From Streptomyces pseudovenezuelae (GTDB lineage: Bacteria > Actinomycetota > Actinomycetes > Streptomycetales > Streptomycetaceae): a DNA stretch of 64,000 nucleotides. Location of the stretch: assembly GCF_029892565.1 (NCBI RefSeq), contig NZ_JARXVH010000002.1, forward strand, positions 186,001-250,000. The letters are read 5' to 3'. The position numbers were made by a program, and so were the translations under genes. Below, piece after piece: positions 33,961 to 42,312 of this stretch. Positions within the stretch are counted from its first letter, which is position 1. Each line of letters starts with the position of its first letter. The notes beneath the pieces are model-generated. The model saw nothing but the letters and a program-made list of their open reading frames with translations. It did no database searches and had not been told where the DNA came from.

Positions 33961-35913
33961 TCATGTCCTTCGGCCCGCACCCTCGAAAGCCTCGCGGCCG
34001 AGGGCCGCGGCGAGCAAGCGCCGTACGCGGCGGGCGAGTTGACGTGCGACGCCGGGCCGGGGCGGCCGCACCACCTCGACCGAACCGGCGGTGCCGCGCA
34101 GGGCGAGTGGCAGCGGCAGGAAGCGCGGCTCGTCGGCGTCGGGGGCCAGGCAGAGCGCGGAACGCCAGGTGGCGCCGTCGAGTTGGGCGACCGGCAGGGC
34201 GGCTTCCAGTCCGACCGCGTCGTCGGCCGGGGAGAGCGTGCCCGGTGTCTCCACCGAGGCGTCCGGGGATGTGAGCCGCAGCAGGACGGATGTCCTGGCG
34301 GGCGCGTACAGCGGCAAAGGCGCGCGCAGCCGGCCGGTTGAGGTGTCGGTGTCGTCCGCATCCAGCCGGTTCAGGCCGAGCCGCTTGACCGCCCGGTCGA
34401 CGTCGAGCGAGAGGGTGCCGTGCCGGTCCGTCCAGTACGGCAGCACCACCCGGCCGGCCACCACCCCGGCCGACGTCGCGGCCCGGGCCTTGCGCGGGCC
34501 CGGACCCACCCGGCTCTCCTTGGTCCAACCGCCCAGCCTGATACGGGCGTAGGTGTCCCACAGCCCGCCGTGCAGCGGGGCGCCGCCCGCCGCGGTGGCC
34601 GCGTCGACCGTGACCACCCCGCGCAGCACCAGCCGGACCCGCCCGCTGTCCTCGACCGGCACGATCTCCCGGGTGACCTCGATGGGCTGGAAGTACTGGG
34701 CGCCGGTGGCCCGTTCGCGCAGCAGCAGGTCCGCGGTCGCCCTGCCGAACCGGGTCACCGCCCCCGCCCCCACCCTGGCGATCGCGTCCTCGACATCGCG
34801 GGGAGGCTCGTCGGGGCGGGTGCGCACACTGCCGCCGGGGAACGTCAACGGCGTACCGTCCGTGGTCAGTTCGGCGGCGAAGCCGAACCGCAGCAGGCCG
34901 TCCCGCCACTCGACGCGTTCGGGTGCCGCCGCCAGCTCGACACCGGCCTCCCACTCCGCGAAGGCCGTCACGTCGTCGAGCCGGTCCGCGGCGACCAGCG
35001 CGGCGACGACCTGCTGCGTCGGCTGCAACCCCGCGGCGACACCGGGCTCGAAGCGCTCCACGACGACCTGGCGGATCTCCTCGAAGAGCTTCCTGCGATG
35101 GTCCTCCGGCAGGGCGAGCAGACGCCGGCCGCGCAGCCGGTCCACCATCTCCACCCGCAGCCAGCGCCGGTACAACTTGTCCCGCACCGGCCCCGGTTCG
35201 GTGTACCGCTCGACGACGTCCAGCGCCTCCCGGAGGTTCTTGTAGTAACCGGCCGGGTCGAAAGGCTGGATGCCCGCCTTGGAGTGGTCGTCGCGCTGGC
35301 CGTGGTAGTAGCAGACGTAGTCGCCGATGACGGAGACGTTGGCCGCGCGCAGATACGCCTCGGTCACGAAGACGTGGTCCTCCAGGCGGCGCCGGCCCTC
35401 CGGGAACCGTAGGCCGATGTCGTCGAGGAACGTCTTCCGGTACATCTTGTGCGGGGTGAGGCTGTCGATGAGCGGGGCGTCCGCGACCGTGGCGCGCGGA
35501 CGGTTGCGGCGGAACAGCTCCACCGGCACCGGCCGGCCCCGCGCGGCCATCTTGCCGACGACCACGTCCGCGCCGTTGGCCACCCCGTATCCGTACATGC
35601 GCTCCAGGGCCTCGTCGCCCAGGACGTCGTCGTGGTCGACGAACATCACGTACGCGCCGCGGGCGGCGGCGAGGCCGACATTGCGGGGCTTGCCGGACCA
35701 GCCGGAGTTGTCCTGGTGGACGACCCGGACCCGGGGGTCCTCGGCGGCGAGTGCGTCGAGCCGAGCCGGGGTGGCGTCGGTGGAGCCGTCGTCGACGAAG
35801 ATCACTTCGTATGCGTCGGGGGGCAGGGACTGCTTGAGCAGGGAGGCGATGCAATCGCCGATGCGGGCCCCCGGGTTGTGGACGGGGACGATGACGCTGA
35901 CCTTGACCGGCAT
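33961..35913 (-). CDS. Family 2 glycosyltransferase with long C-terminal domain
   Basis: This 650-residue protein has a GT-A domain in the first ~230 residues: VSVIVPVHNPG, FVDDGSTDATP, the metal-binding MFVDHDDVLG and ETEAYLR-like LEDHVFVTEAYLRA. The C-terminal ~400 residues contain beta-rich repeats without membrane helices, as in actinobacterial wall-polymer glycosyltransferases of the TagF/CDP-glycerol-associated kind. It probably adds sugars to a teichoic-acid-like or other wall polymer. The product is not known. Confidence 0.85.
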   Translation of the reverse strand: MPVKVSVIVPVHNPGARIGDCIASLLKQSLPPDAYEVIFVDDGSTDATPARLDALAAEDPRVRVVHQDNSGWSGKPRNVGLAAARGAYVMFVDHDDVLGDEALERMYGYGVANGADVVVGKMAARGRPVPVELFRRNRPRATVADAPLIDSLTPHKMYRKTFLDDIGLRFPEGRRRLEDHVFVTEAYLRAANVSVIGDYVCYYHGQRDDHSKAGIQPFDPAGYYKNLREALDVVERYTEPGPVRDKLYRRWLRVEMVDRLRGRRLLALPEDHRRKLFEEIRQVVVERFEPGVAAGLQPTQQVVAALVAADRLDDVTAFAEWEAGVELAAAPERVEWRDGLLRFGFAAELTTDGTPLTFPGGSVRTRPDEPPRDVEDAIARVGAGAVTRFGRATADLLLRERATGAQYFQPIEVTREIVPVEDSGRVRLVLRGVVTVDAATAAGGAPLHGGLWDTYARIRLGGWTKESRVGPGPRKARAATSAGVVAGRVVLPYWTDRHGTLSLDVDRAVKRLGLNRLDADDTDTSTGRLRAPLPLYAPARTSVLLRLTSPDASVETPGTLSPADDAVGLEAALPVAQLDGATWRSALCLAPDADEPRFLPLPLALRGTAGSVEVVRPPRPGVARQLARRVRRLLAAALGREAFEGAGRRT

Positions 35914-36032
35914 CGGGCTTCCGAGCCCCCTCGGGTCGTTCGCCGTATGGGTGGTGCGGGTGGCCAGATGCTAACCCGGGAGGGGGCGTTGCCCCACTCG
36001 CTCCTCCCTGTAGAGCGGATGACTATGAGGCG

Positions 36033-36617
36033 TCAGTCATGTGTCTTGGCGAGGAGTTCGAGGATCTCCGCCGTGCTGCCGCGCTCACCCAGGCGCGGGA
36101 AGATCCGCTCGACGCTGTTGTCGTGCGCCTCGGTGCTCAGGTCGCTCATCGCGTCCGTGGCCAGGGTGACGTGGTAGCCGTGCTCGTAGGCGGCGCGGGC
36201 GGTGGACTCGACGCCGATGCTGGTGGCGATGCCGGTCAGCACGATCTGCGTGACACCGCGACGGCGCAGCTGGACGTCGAGGCCGGTGCCGTGGAAGGCG
36301 CCCCAGTTGCGCTTGGTGACGGTGATGTCCCCGGCGTGGCCCGCCAGTTCACCGACGATCCGGTCCCAGCCCTCGGGCGGGGTCCCGGTGCGTCCGGCGG
36401 CCTCGGTGCGACCGGAGAGCGCGTCCGCCCCGTCGGCGGCGAACGAGACCCGGACCAGGATCACGGGCAGACCCCGGTCACGGAAGGCGTCGGCGAGCCG
36501 GGCCGTGCGGGCCACGACCTCCGGGCCGGAGTACGGCTGGGTGGGCGCGCCGACTATGCCGGCCTGGAGGTCGATCACGACGAGGGCGGTGCGGGGGTCG
36601 AGTGCGGTGACGGTCAT
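36033..36617 (-). CDS. Isochorismatase-family hydrolase lacking the usual Cys nucleophile
   Basis: This 194-residue protein has the isochorismatase-like fold. The conserved Asp is in TALVVIDLQAGI and the Lys in TVTKRNWGAFHGTGLD. The position of the catalytic Cys in nicotinamidase-type members (ATxxCVEST) reads ATSIGVEST here, so Cys is Gly. True isochorismatases also lack that Cys, but many uncharacterised members share this change, so the reaction is open. The upstream MarR gene on the same strand, 94 bases away, probably forms an operon with it. Confidence 0.85.
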   Translation of the reverse strand: MTVTALDPRTALVVIDLQAGIVGAPTQPYSGPEVVARTARLADAFRDRGLPVILVRVSFAADGADALSGRTEAAGRTGTPPEGWDRIVGELAGHAGDITVTKRNWGAFHGTGLDVQLRRRGVTQIVLTGIATSIGVESTARAAYEHGYHVTLATDAMSDLSTEAHDNSVERIFPRLGERGSTAEILELLAKTHD

Positions 36618-36711
36618 GGTCGTGCCTTTCGGGAGGGTGCGGTGGTGCTGGGGGAGGGGGTGGACGGTGTGCGGTCCTGGGACCGTGCCGGACGACGGAG
36701 GGCGTGGCCTC

Positions 36712-37173
36712 TCACTCCTGCGTCAGCCGTTCCAGCAGAGCCAGCCCCTCCAGGAGCTTGCTCCGCTCGTCCTCGCTGTACCGGTCCTGGAGGGCCCGGG
36801 CCAGCCACTCCTCGCGCGCCTGCTGGTCGCCGTCGACGCGTCGGCGCCCGGCATCGGTCAGGGTGACGAGCTGGCGGCGGCCGTCGTCGGGATCCTGGGT
36901 GCGCCGGATCATCCCCTGCCGGTCGAGGGCGGCGAGCGTGGTGGCCATCGACTGCGGACGTACCCCCTCAGCCGTGGCCAGCGCACTGGCCGTGGCGGCG
37001 CCCTGCTTGGCGACCAGGGTGAGGGCGGAGACCTGGGGCGGTGTGAGCTCCTCGTTCTCCGCGACCACCCTGATCCGGCGGCGCAGCCGACTGAACACCA
37101 CCCGCAGGTCGCGCGCGGCCCGGGCGGCGGAGTCGGAGATGCCCTCGGGCGGGTCGGTGACCGAAGCGTCCAT
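36712..37173 (-). CDS. MarR-family transcriptional regulator
   Basis: This 153-residue protein has a MarR winged helix: LRVVFSRLRRRIRVVAENEELTPPQVSAL, then the recognition part GVRPQSMATTLAALDRQGMIRRTQDPDDGRRQLV. A nearly perfect 30-bp palindrome lies 26 bases upstream of the start and is its likely operator. It probably controls itself and the isochorismatase-like gene; the metallophosphoesterase gene starts on the other side of the palindrome and may also respond. Confidence 0.9.
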   Translation of the reverse strand: MDASVTDPPEGISDSAARAARDLRVVFSRLRRRIRVVAENEELTPPQVSALTLVAKQGAATASALATAEGVRPQSMATTLAALDRQGMIRRTQDPDDGRRQLVTLTDAGRRRVDGDQQAREEWLARALQDRYSEDERSKLLEGLALLERLTQE

Positions 37174-37198
37174 GGGCCCACCGTAAAACCGTCATCCC

Positions 37199-37228
37199 GA
37201 AACTGTCCAGTCCAGACTGAACAGTTTC
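37199..37228. promoter_or_regulatory. 30-bp near-perfect palindrome, probable MarR operator
   Basis: The left arm GAAACTGTCCAGTC (37199-37212) and right arm GACTGAACAGTTTC (37215-37228) match as inverted repeats at 13 of 14 positions around the centre CA. It lies between the divergent MarR and metallophosphoesterase genes. Confidence 0.75.
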
Positions 37229-37339
37229 AGCTGTAGATCTCCGGTTCACCCGTAGTTCTCCGAGCGGCCCCGAAAGGGCTCTGCGCAGAGGCCTCGAACC
37301 GGCCGCGCGGACCCCCGGCACCCTCCCTAGGCTGACCCC

Positions 37340-37903
37340 GTGCGCCTCCTCCTGATGTCCGACACCCACCTCCCCAAGCGCGCCAAGGAACTGCCCGCGC
37401 CGCTGCTCGCCGAACTCCCGCGCGCGGACGTCGTGTTGCACGCCGGGGACTGGGTCGACACCGCCACCCTCGACCTGCTGGAGAACCGCTCCCACTGGCT
37501 CGTCGGTGTGTACGGCAACAACGACGGGCCGCCTCTGCGCGCCCGGCTGCCCGAGGTGGCGTGCGCCGAACTCGGCGGCCTGCGCTTCGGCGTCGTGCAC
37601 GAGACGGGCGCCGCCACGGGCCGGGAGGCACGCTGCGCCGCACGGTTCCCGGACCTCGACGTGCTGGTCTTCGGGCACAGCCACATCCCCTGGGACACCA
37701 CCGCCGCAACCGGTCTGCGCCTGCTCAACCCCGGCTCCCCGACCGACCGCCGCCGCCAGCCGCACTGCACGTACATGACCGCCACGGTCGCCGACGGGCA
37801 ACTCACCGACCTGGAACTTCACCGCCTGCCCCCGAGGCAGCCCCGCCGGTCTCACGACGCGGGGGCCCGTAATTCGCTGGATCTCCGGCCACCGTCCCGC
37901 TGA
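37340..37903 (+). CDS. YfcE-type metallophosphoesterase
   Basis: This 187-residue protein carries the full metal-site set of calcineurin-like phosphoesterases: MSDTHLP, HAGDWVD, YGNNDG, GVVHETG and FGHSHIPW. Members of this small group hydrolyse phosphodiesters or phosphoproteins. The C-terminal ~35 residues are basic and probably disordered. The stop is one base before the ATG of the phosphotransferase gene, so the two are an operon. Confidence 0.88.
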   Translation: MRLLLMSDTHLPKRAKELPAPLLAELPRADVVLHAGDWVDTATLDLLENRSHWLVGVYGNNDGPPLRARLPEVACAELGGLRFGVVHETGAATGREARCAARFPDLDVLVFGHSHIPWDTTAATGLRLLNPGSPTDRRRQPHCTYMTATVADGQLTDLELHRLPPRQPRRSHDAGARNSLDLRPPSR

Positions 37904-37904
37904 G

Positions 37905-38828
37905 ATGGACACCGTGCTGATCGACGCCCCGCTCGTACGCCGTCTGCTCGCCGCCCAGTTCCCGCACTGGGCGGACCTGCCCGTCGCCCCGGTTCCGCTG
38001 TCCGGCATGGACAACGCGACCTTCCGGCTCGGCGACGACCTGTCCGTACGCCTGCCCCGCTACGCCCGCTGGGTCGGCCAGGTCGAGCGCGAGCACCGCT
38101 GGCTGCCCCGCCTGGCCCCGCAGTTGCCCCTGACCGTCTCCGAGCCGGTCGCGAGGGGGGAACCCGGCGAGGGCTACCCCTACCCGTGGTCCGTGTACCG
38201 CTGGCTGGAGGGCGAGACCGCGACCACCGCGAACCTCGCCGACCCCGTCCGTACGGCCCACGACCTGGCCGGATTCCTGCGCGCACTGCAAGGCGCCGAC
38301 CCCACCGGCGGACCCGGCCCCGAGGACAGCAACGCCTTCCGCGGTGTCCCGATGGGCGACCCGCGCGACTCCATCGCCGGGGAGGCGCTGGTCCGGTCCA
38401 GGATCGAGACGCTGAAGACGACCGGCCTGGTCGACACCGACGCCGTGACGGAGGTGTGGGAGGCGGCCCTCGCCGCACCCGCCTGGGACCGGCCCCCGGT
38501 GTGGATCCACGGCGACCTCGACACGGGCAACCTCCTGGCCAGGGACGGCCGGCTCAGTGCCGTCATCGACTTCGGCACGCTTGCCGTGGCCGACCCCGCG
38601 GTGGATCTGCAGCCCGCCTGGAAGTTCCTGCCCGCCCGGGTACGGGACGTCTTCCGCGAGGCGGTCGGCGCGGACGACGCCACCTGGGCCCGGGGCCGCG
38701 GCTGGGCCCTCGCGGGCTCGCTCCCGGTACCGGACGACCCGTTCTTCCGGGACCACCCGGCCCGGATCCAGGCGTCGCTGAACCACCTGGAGCGGATCCT
38801 GGCGGACTACCGGGAGACCGGCGCCTGA
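37905..38828 (+). CDS. Aminoglycoside phosphotransferase (APH) family kinase
   Basis: This 307-residue protein has the APH/ChoK kinase fold. The catalytic loop is WIHGDLDTGNLL and the metal-binding segment VIDFGTLAVADPAVDL; MDNATFRLGDDLSVRLPRY is the nucleotide-binding N-lobe. Members phosphorylate aminoglycosides or many other alcohol substrates. A resistance role is not implied by this family membership. Confidence 0.87.
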   Translation: MDTVLIDAPLVRRLLAAQFPHWADLPVAPVPLSGMDNATFRLGDDLSVRLPRYARWVGQVEREHRWLPRLAPQLPLTVSEPVARGEPGEGYPYPWSVYRWLEGETATTANLADPVRTAHDLAGFLRALQGADPTGGPGPEDSNAFRGVPMGDPRDSIAGEALVRSRIETLKTTGLVDTDAVTEVWEAALAAPAWDRPPVWIHGDLDTGNLLARDGRLSAVIDFGTLAVADPAVDLQPAWKFLPARVRDVFREAVGADDATWARGRGWALAGSLPVPDDPFFRDHPARIQASLNHLERILADYRETGA

Positions 38829-38908
38829 CGGAACTTGACGGCGTCCGACCAGGTCAGGATGTCCGGCCCCCCGCCACCCTTGGGCAGTCGGGAGGAGCAG
38901 CGCCACGG

Positions 38909-40009
38909 CTACGGCGACGGATGGACCGCCCCTGCCGTAGCCGTGAGGGGCATGCCGCTGCCGCCCCAGCGCAGGGCGACGATCTCGGCGGCGACGGACA
39001 CCGCGACCTCCTCGGGCGTACGTGCCCCGAGGTCGAGTCCGACGGGGGAGCGCAGTCGGGACAGTTCGGGGTCGGTGAGGCCGGCGTCGACCAGGTGCCG
39101 CATGCGGTCGTCGTGGGTACGGCGGCTGCCCATCGCCCCGATGTAGGCGGCCGGGCGGCGCAGCGCCTCCGTGAGCAGGGGTACGTCGAACTTGGGGTCG
39201 TGGGTCAGCACGCAGATCACCGTGCGCTCGTCGGTGCCGGTGCCCCGGAGGTAGCGGTGCGGCCAGTCGACGACCACCTCGACGCCCGCAGGGAAGCGCT
39301 TCGGCGTGGCGAAGACCGGGCGGGCGTCGCACACGGTGACGCGGTAGCCGAGGAAACCGCCGATGCGGGCGACCGCGGCCGCGTAGTCGATCGCACCGAA
39401 GACCAGCATGCGAGGCGGCGGTGCGAAGGAGTGCAGGAAGACGGTGACCGTGTCCTCGCGGCGCTCCCCGTGCGGGCCGTAGTGCCGCAACCCCGTGGCG
39501 CCGAGGGCGAGTTCGCCCCGGGCGTCGGCGGTGACGGCGAAGTCCAGGCCTGCCGAGCCCAGCGTGCCCGAGACCTCGTCGGGGCGGACGGCGAGGGTGG
39601 CCCCGCGCGGCGCGGGCCCGTCGATCACCGTCGCGACGGTCACCGGACGGCCCGCGGCGACGGCCTCCGCGACCGCCGGGAACGTCGGATCGGTCTCCGG
39701 GGTGACGGGCCGGACCAGCAGGGTGATCTCGCCGCCGCAGGTGAGCCCGACCGCGAACGCGTCCTCGTCGCTGTACCCGAAGGTCTCAAGGCGTGCCTCG
39801 CCGCCCGCCACCACCTCCTGGGCGAGCTCGAAGACGGCTCCTTCGACGCAGCCGCCGGACACGCTCCCCACGACCTCGTCGCCGGGTCCGACCGCCATGG
39901 CCGCGCCGGGATCGCGCGGCGCGCTGCGGCTGATGGCGACGACGGTCGCGAGCCCGAACGGCACTCGGGCGTCGTACCACTCGCTCAGCCGCGGAAGGAT
40001 GTCACGCAC
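38909..40009 (-). CDS. xdhC: XdhC/CoxI-family molybdenum-cofactor handling protein
   Basis: This 366-residue protein matches XdhC/CoxI: VPFGLATVVAISRSAPRDPGAAMAV and GSVSGGCVEGAVF at the N-terminus (with the conserved Cys), and a Rossmann-like C-terminal domain with YIGAMGSRRTHDDR. XdhC proteins bind and sulfurate the molybdenum cofactor and insert it into xanthine dehydrogenase-type enzymes. No such enzyme gene is adjacent. The GTG at 40009 gives MRDILPRLSEW. Confidence 0.9.
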   Translation of the reverse strand: MRDILPRLSEWYDARVPFGLATVVAISRSAPRDPGAAMAVGPGDEVVGSVSGGCVEGAVFELAQEVVAGGEARLETFGYSDEDAFAVGLTCGGEITLLVRPVTPETDPTFPAVAEAVAAGRPVTVATVIDGPAPRGATLAVRPDEVSGTLGSAGLDFAVTADARGELALGATGLRHYGPHGERREDTVTVFLHSFAPPPRMLVFGAIDYAAAVARIGGFLGYRVTVCDARPVFATPKRFPAGVEVVVDWPHRYLRGTGTDERTVICVLTHDPKFDVPLLTEALRRPAAYIGAMGSRRTHDDRMRHLVDAGLTDPELSRLRSPVGLDLGARTPEEVAVSVAAEIVALRWGGSGMPLTATAGAVHPSP

Positions 40010-40184
40010 GCTCCGCTCCCTCCGACAGGCCCAGGTCAGCCGGTGCGCCGACGTTCGGGACCAGCGTCGCATCCGGGCCGCGGACGTCTCCGTATCACCA
40101 CGCTCCCAGTTAATCCGTTGGCATCGCACGTGCTCCTCTGGTGCACTTCTCAGGAACCCGAAGCGGAAGATCCGAGGAGCTGAG

Positions 40185-40295
40185 ATGCGCGCACCGTTCA
40201 TGTCCACCCAGGAAGGAACACCCCCCGATCCAAAGGACATGACGCTTCGTGCACTTGCTCAACCTCGGCATCCTCGCCCACGTCGACGCAGGTAA
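40185..40295 (+). CDS. Possible leader peptide upstream of the ribosomal protection gene
   Basis: A 36-residue frame starts at ATG with GAGGAG five bases upstream and reads MRAPFMSTQEGTPPDPKD..., ending in an Arg/Pro-rich tail. It overlaps the first 47 bases of the GTPase gene in another frame. Ribosomal protection genes such as tet(M) are known to have regulatory leader peptides, and this frame has the better ribosome site of the two. It is unproven. Confidence 0.4.
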   Translation: MRAPFMSTQEGTPPDPKDMTLRALAQPRHPRPRRRR

Positions 40296-42219
40296 GACCA
40301 GCCTGACCGAGCGGCTGTTGCACTCGGTCGGTGTGATCGACGAGATCGGCAGCGTCGACGACGGGAACACCCGTACCGACACCCTCGCGCTGGAGCGCCG
40401 GCGCGGCATCACCATCAAGTCCGCCGTCGTCTCCTTCCAGGTCGACGACGTGACGGTCAACCTCATCGACACCCCCGGCCACCCGGACTTCATCGCCGAG
40501 GTGGAGCGCGTGCTCGGCGTGCTCGACGGCGCCGTCCTCGTCGTCTCGGCCGTCGAGGGCGTCCAGGCGCAGACGCGGGTCCTGATGCGGACGCTGCGGC
40601 GACTGCGTATCCCGACCCTGCTGTTCGTGAACAAGATCGACCGCCGCGGGGCCCGCCAGGACGGTGTGCTGCGCGAGATCGCCGACCGGCTCACCCCGGC
40701 GATCGTGCCCATGGGCACGACCGAGGGGCTCGGCACGCCCGACGCCTCCTTCACCCCGGGTCTCGCCCCGAGCGCGCTCGACGTCCTCGCGTCCCAGGAC
40801 GACGACGTGCTGTCCGCGTACGTCGACGGCACCCTCTCCCACGACCGCCTCCGCGCGGCGCTCGTGTCCCGCACTCGACGGGCCCTCGTCCACCCCGTCT
40901 ACTTCGGCTCCGCCATCACCGGCGCGGGCGTGCGCGAACTGGTCGCCGGGATCGGGGAGTTGCTGCCCCCGGCCGCCGGGGACTCCGAAGGGCCGGTCTC
41001 CGGCACGGTGTTCAAGGTGGAGCGCGGCCCGGCGGGGGAGAAGGTGGCGTACGCCCGGATCTTCGACGGCACCCTGCGCATCCGTGACCGCATCCCCTTC
41101 GGTGCGGCCCGCCAGGAGGGCAGGGTCACCGCGATCACCGTCTTCGACCACGGCACCGACGCTCGGGACGACGCGGTGCCCGCGGGCCGCATCGCCCGGC
41201 TGTGGGGCCTGGCCGACGTACGGATCGGCGACACGATCGGCGAACCCCGCGACACCCAGGGGCACTTCTTCGCCCCGCCGACCCTGGAGACGGTGGTCGT
41301 CCCGGGTCCGGGCACGGACCGCGGGAAGCTCCACCTCGCCCTCGGTCAACTCGCCGAACAGGACCCGCTGATCGACCTGCGCCACGACGAACTGCGCCGC
41401 GAGCTCTCCGTGTCGCTCTACGGCGAGGTGCAGAAGGAGGTCATCCAGGCGACGCTCGCCGACGAATACGGACTCGACGTCACCTTCCGGGAGACCACCA
41501 CCATCTGCGTCGAGCGACCGGTCGGCTCCGGCACGGCGGTCGAGTACAACAAGAAGGACGACAACCCCTTCCTGGCGACCGTCGGCCTGCGCGTCGACCC
41601 CGCCCCGACCGGGGCCGGCGTCGACTTCCGACTGGAGGTGGAGCTGGGCTCCATGCCGTACGCCTTCTTCAAGGCCGTCGAGGACAGCGTCCGCGAGACC
41701 CTCGGACAGGGCCTGTGCGGCTGGCGGGTCCCGGACTGCACGGTGACGATGACCCACTGCGGCTACTCACCCCGGCAGAGCCACGCCCACCAGGGCTTCG
41801 ACAAGAGCATGTCCAGCACCGGTCACGACTTCCGGGGCCTGACCCCGCTCGTCCTGGTCGAGGCGCTGCGGCGGGCGGGGACGCGGGTGTACGAGCCGAT
41901 GCACGGGTTCCGCGTCGAGGCCCCGGCGGACACCCTGGGCGCGCTGCTGCCGGTGCTGACCGCGCTGCGGGCCGTGCCGGAGAGCACCGAGACGCGGGGC
42001 AGCGTCTGTGTGCTGACGGGCGCGGTACCGGCCGGGCGGGTGCACGAACTGGGCCGGCGCATCCCCGGACTCACGCGCGGCGAGGGCGAGTTGGAGAGCG
42101 CCTTCGACCACTACGCCCCCGTCACCCACGGCACGGCCCCGGCCCGCCCGCGCACCGACCACAACCCGCTCCACCGCAAGGAGTACCTGTTGAACGTGAT
42201 GCGACGAGTGGGGAGTTGA
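40249..42219 (+). CDS. Tet(M)/OtrA-type ribosomal protection GTPase
   Basis: This 656-residue protein is an EF-G-like GTPase of the tetracycline ribosomal protection family. The G domain has LAHVDAGKTSLTERLL, RGITIKSAVVSF, LIDTPGHPDF and FVNKIDRRG. Domains II-V follow, including the signature CGYSPRQSHAHQGFDKSMSSTG, shared with OtrA-like proteins. Such proteins push tetracycline off the 30S subunit. Streptomyces carry several relatives, not all of which confer resistance. The GTG start lies ten bases after AAAGGAC. Confidence 0.88.
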   Translation: MHLLNLGILAHVDAGKTSLTERLLHSVGVIDEIGSVDDGNTRTDTLALERRRGITIKSAVVSFQVDDVTVNLIDTPGHPDFIAEVERVLGVLDGAVLVVSAVEGVQAQTRVLMRTLRRLRIPTLLFVNKIDRRGARQDGVLREIADRLTPAIVPMGTTEGLGTPDASFTPGLAPSALDVLASQDDDVLSAYVDGTLSHDRLRAALVSRTRRALVHPVYFGSAITGAGVRELVAGIGELLPPAAGDSEGPVSGTVFKVERGPAGEKVAYARIFDGTLRIRDRIPFGAARQEGRVTAITVFDHGTDARDDAVPAGRIARLWGLADVRIGDTIGEPRDTQGHFFAPPTLETVVVPGPGTDRGKLHLALGQLAEQDPLIDLRHDELRRELSVSLYGEVQKEVIQATLADEYGLDVTFRETTTICVERPVGSGTAVEYNKKDDNPFLATVGLRVDPAPTGAGVDFRLEVELGSMPYAFFKAVEDSVRETLGQGLCGWRVPDCTVTMTHCGYSPRQSHAHQGFDKSMSSTGHDFRGLTPLVLVEALRRAGTRVYEPMHGFRVEAPADTLGALLPVLTALRAVPESTETRGSVCVLTGAVPAGRVHELGRRIPGLTRGEGELESAFDHYAPVTHGTAPARPRTDHNPLHRKEYLLNVMRRVGS

Positions 42220-42312
42220 GGCGACGGAGGCGGAACGGGTGCGAAAATCCTGAAACTTACTCAAGAGTCAGAAGTATTGACGGTGTCAGGAAATCCCCGG
42301 ACTGTAGTGGAC

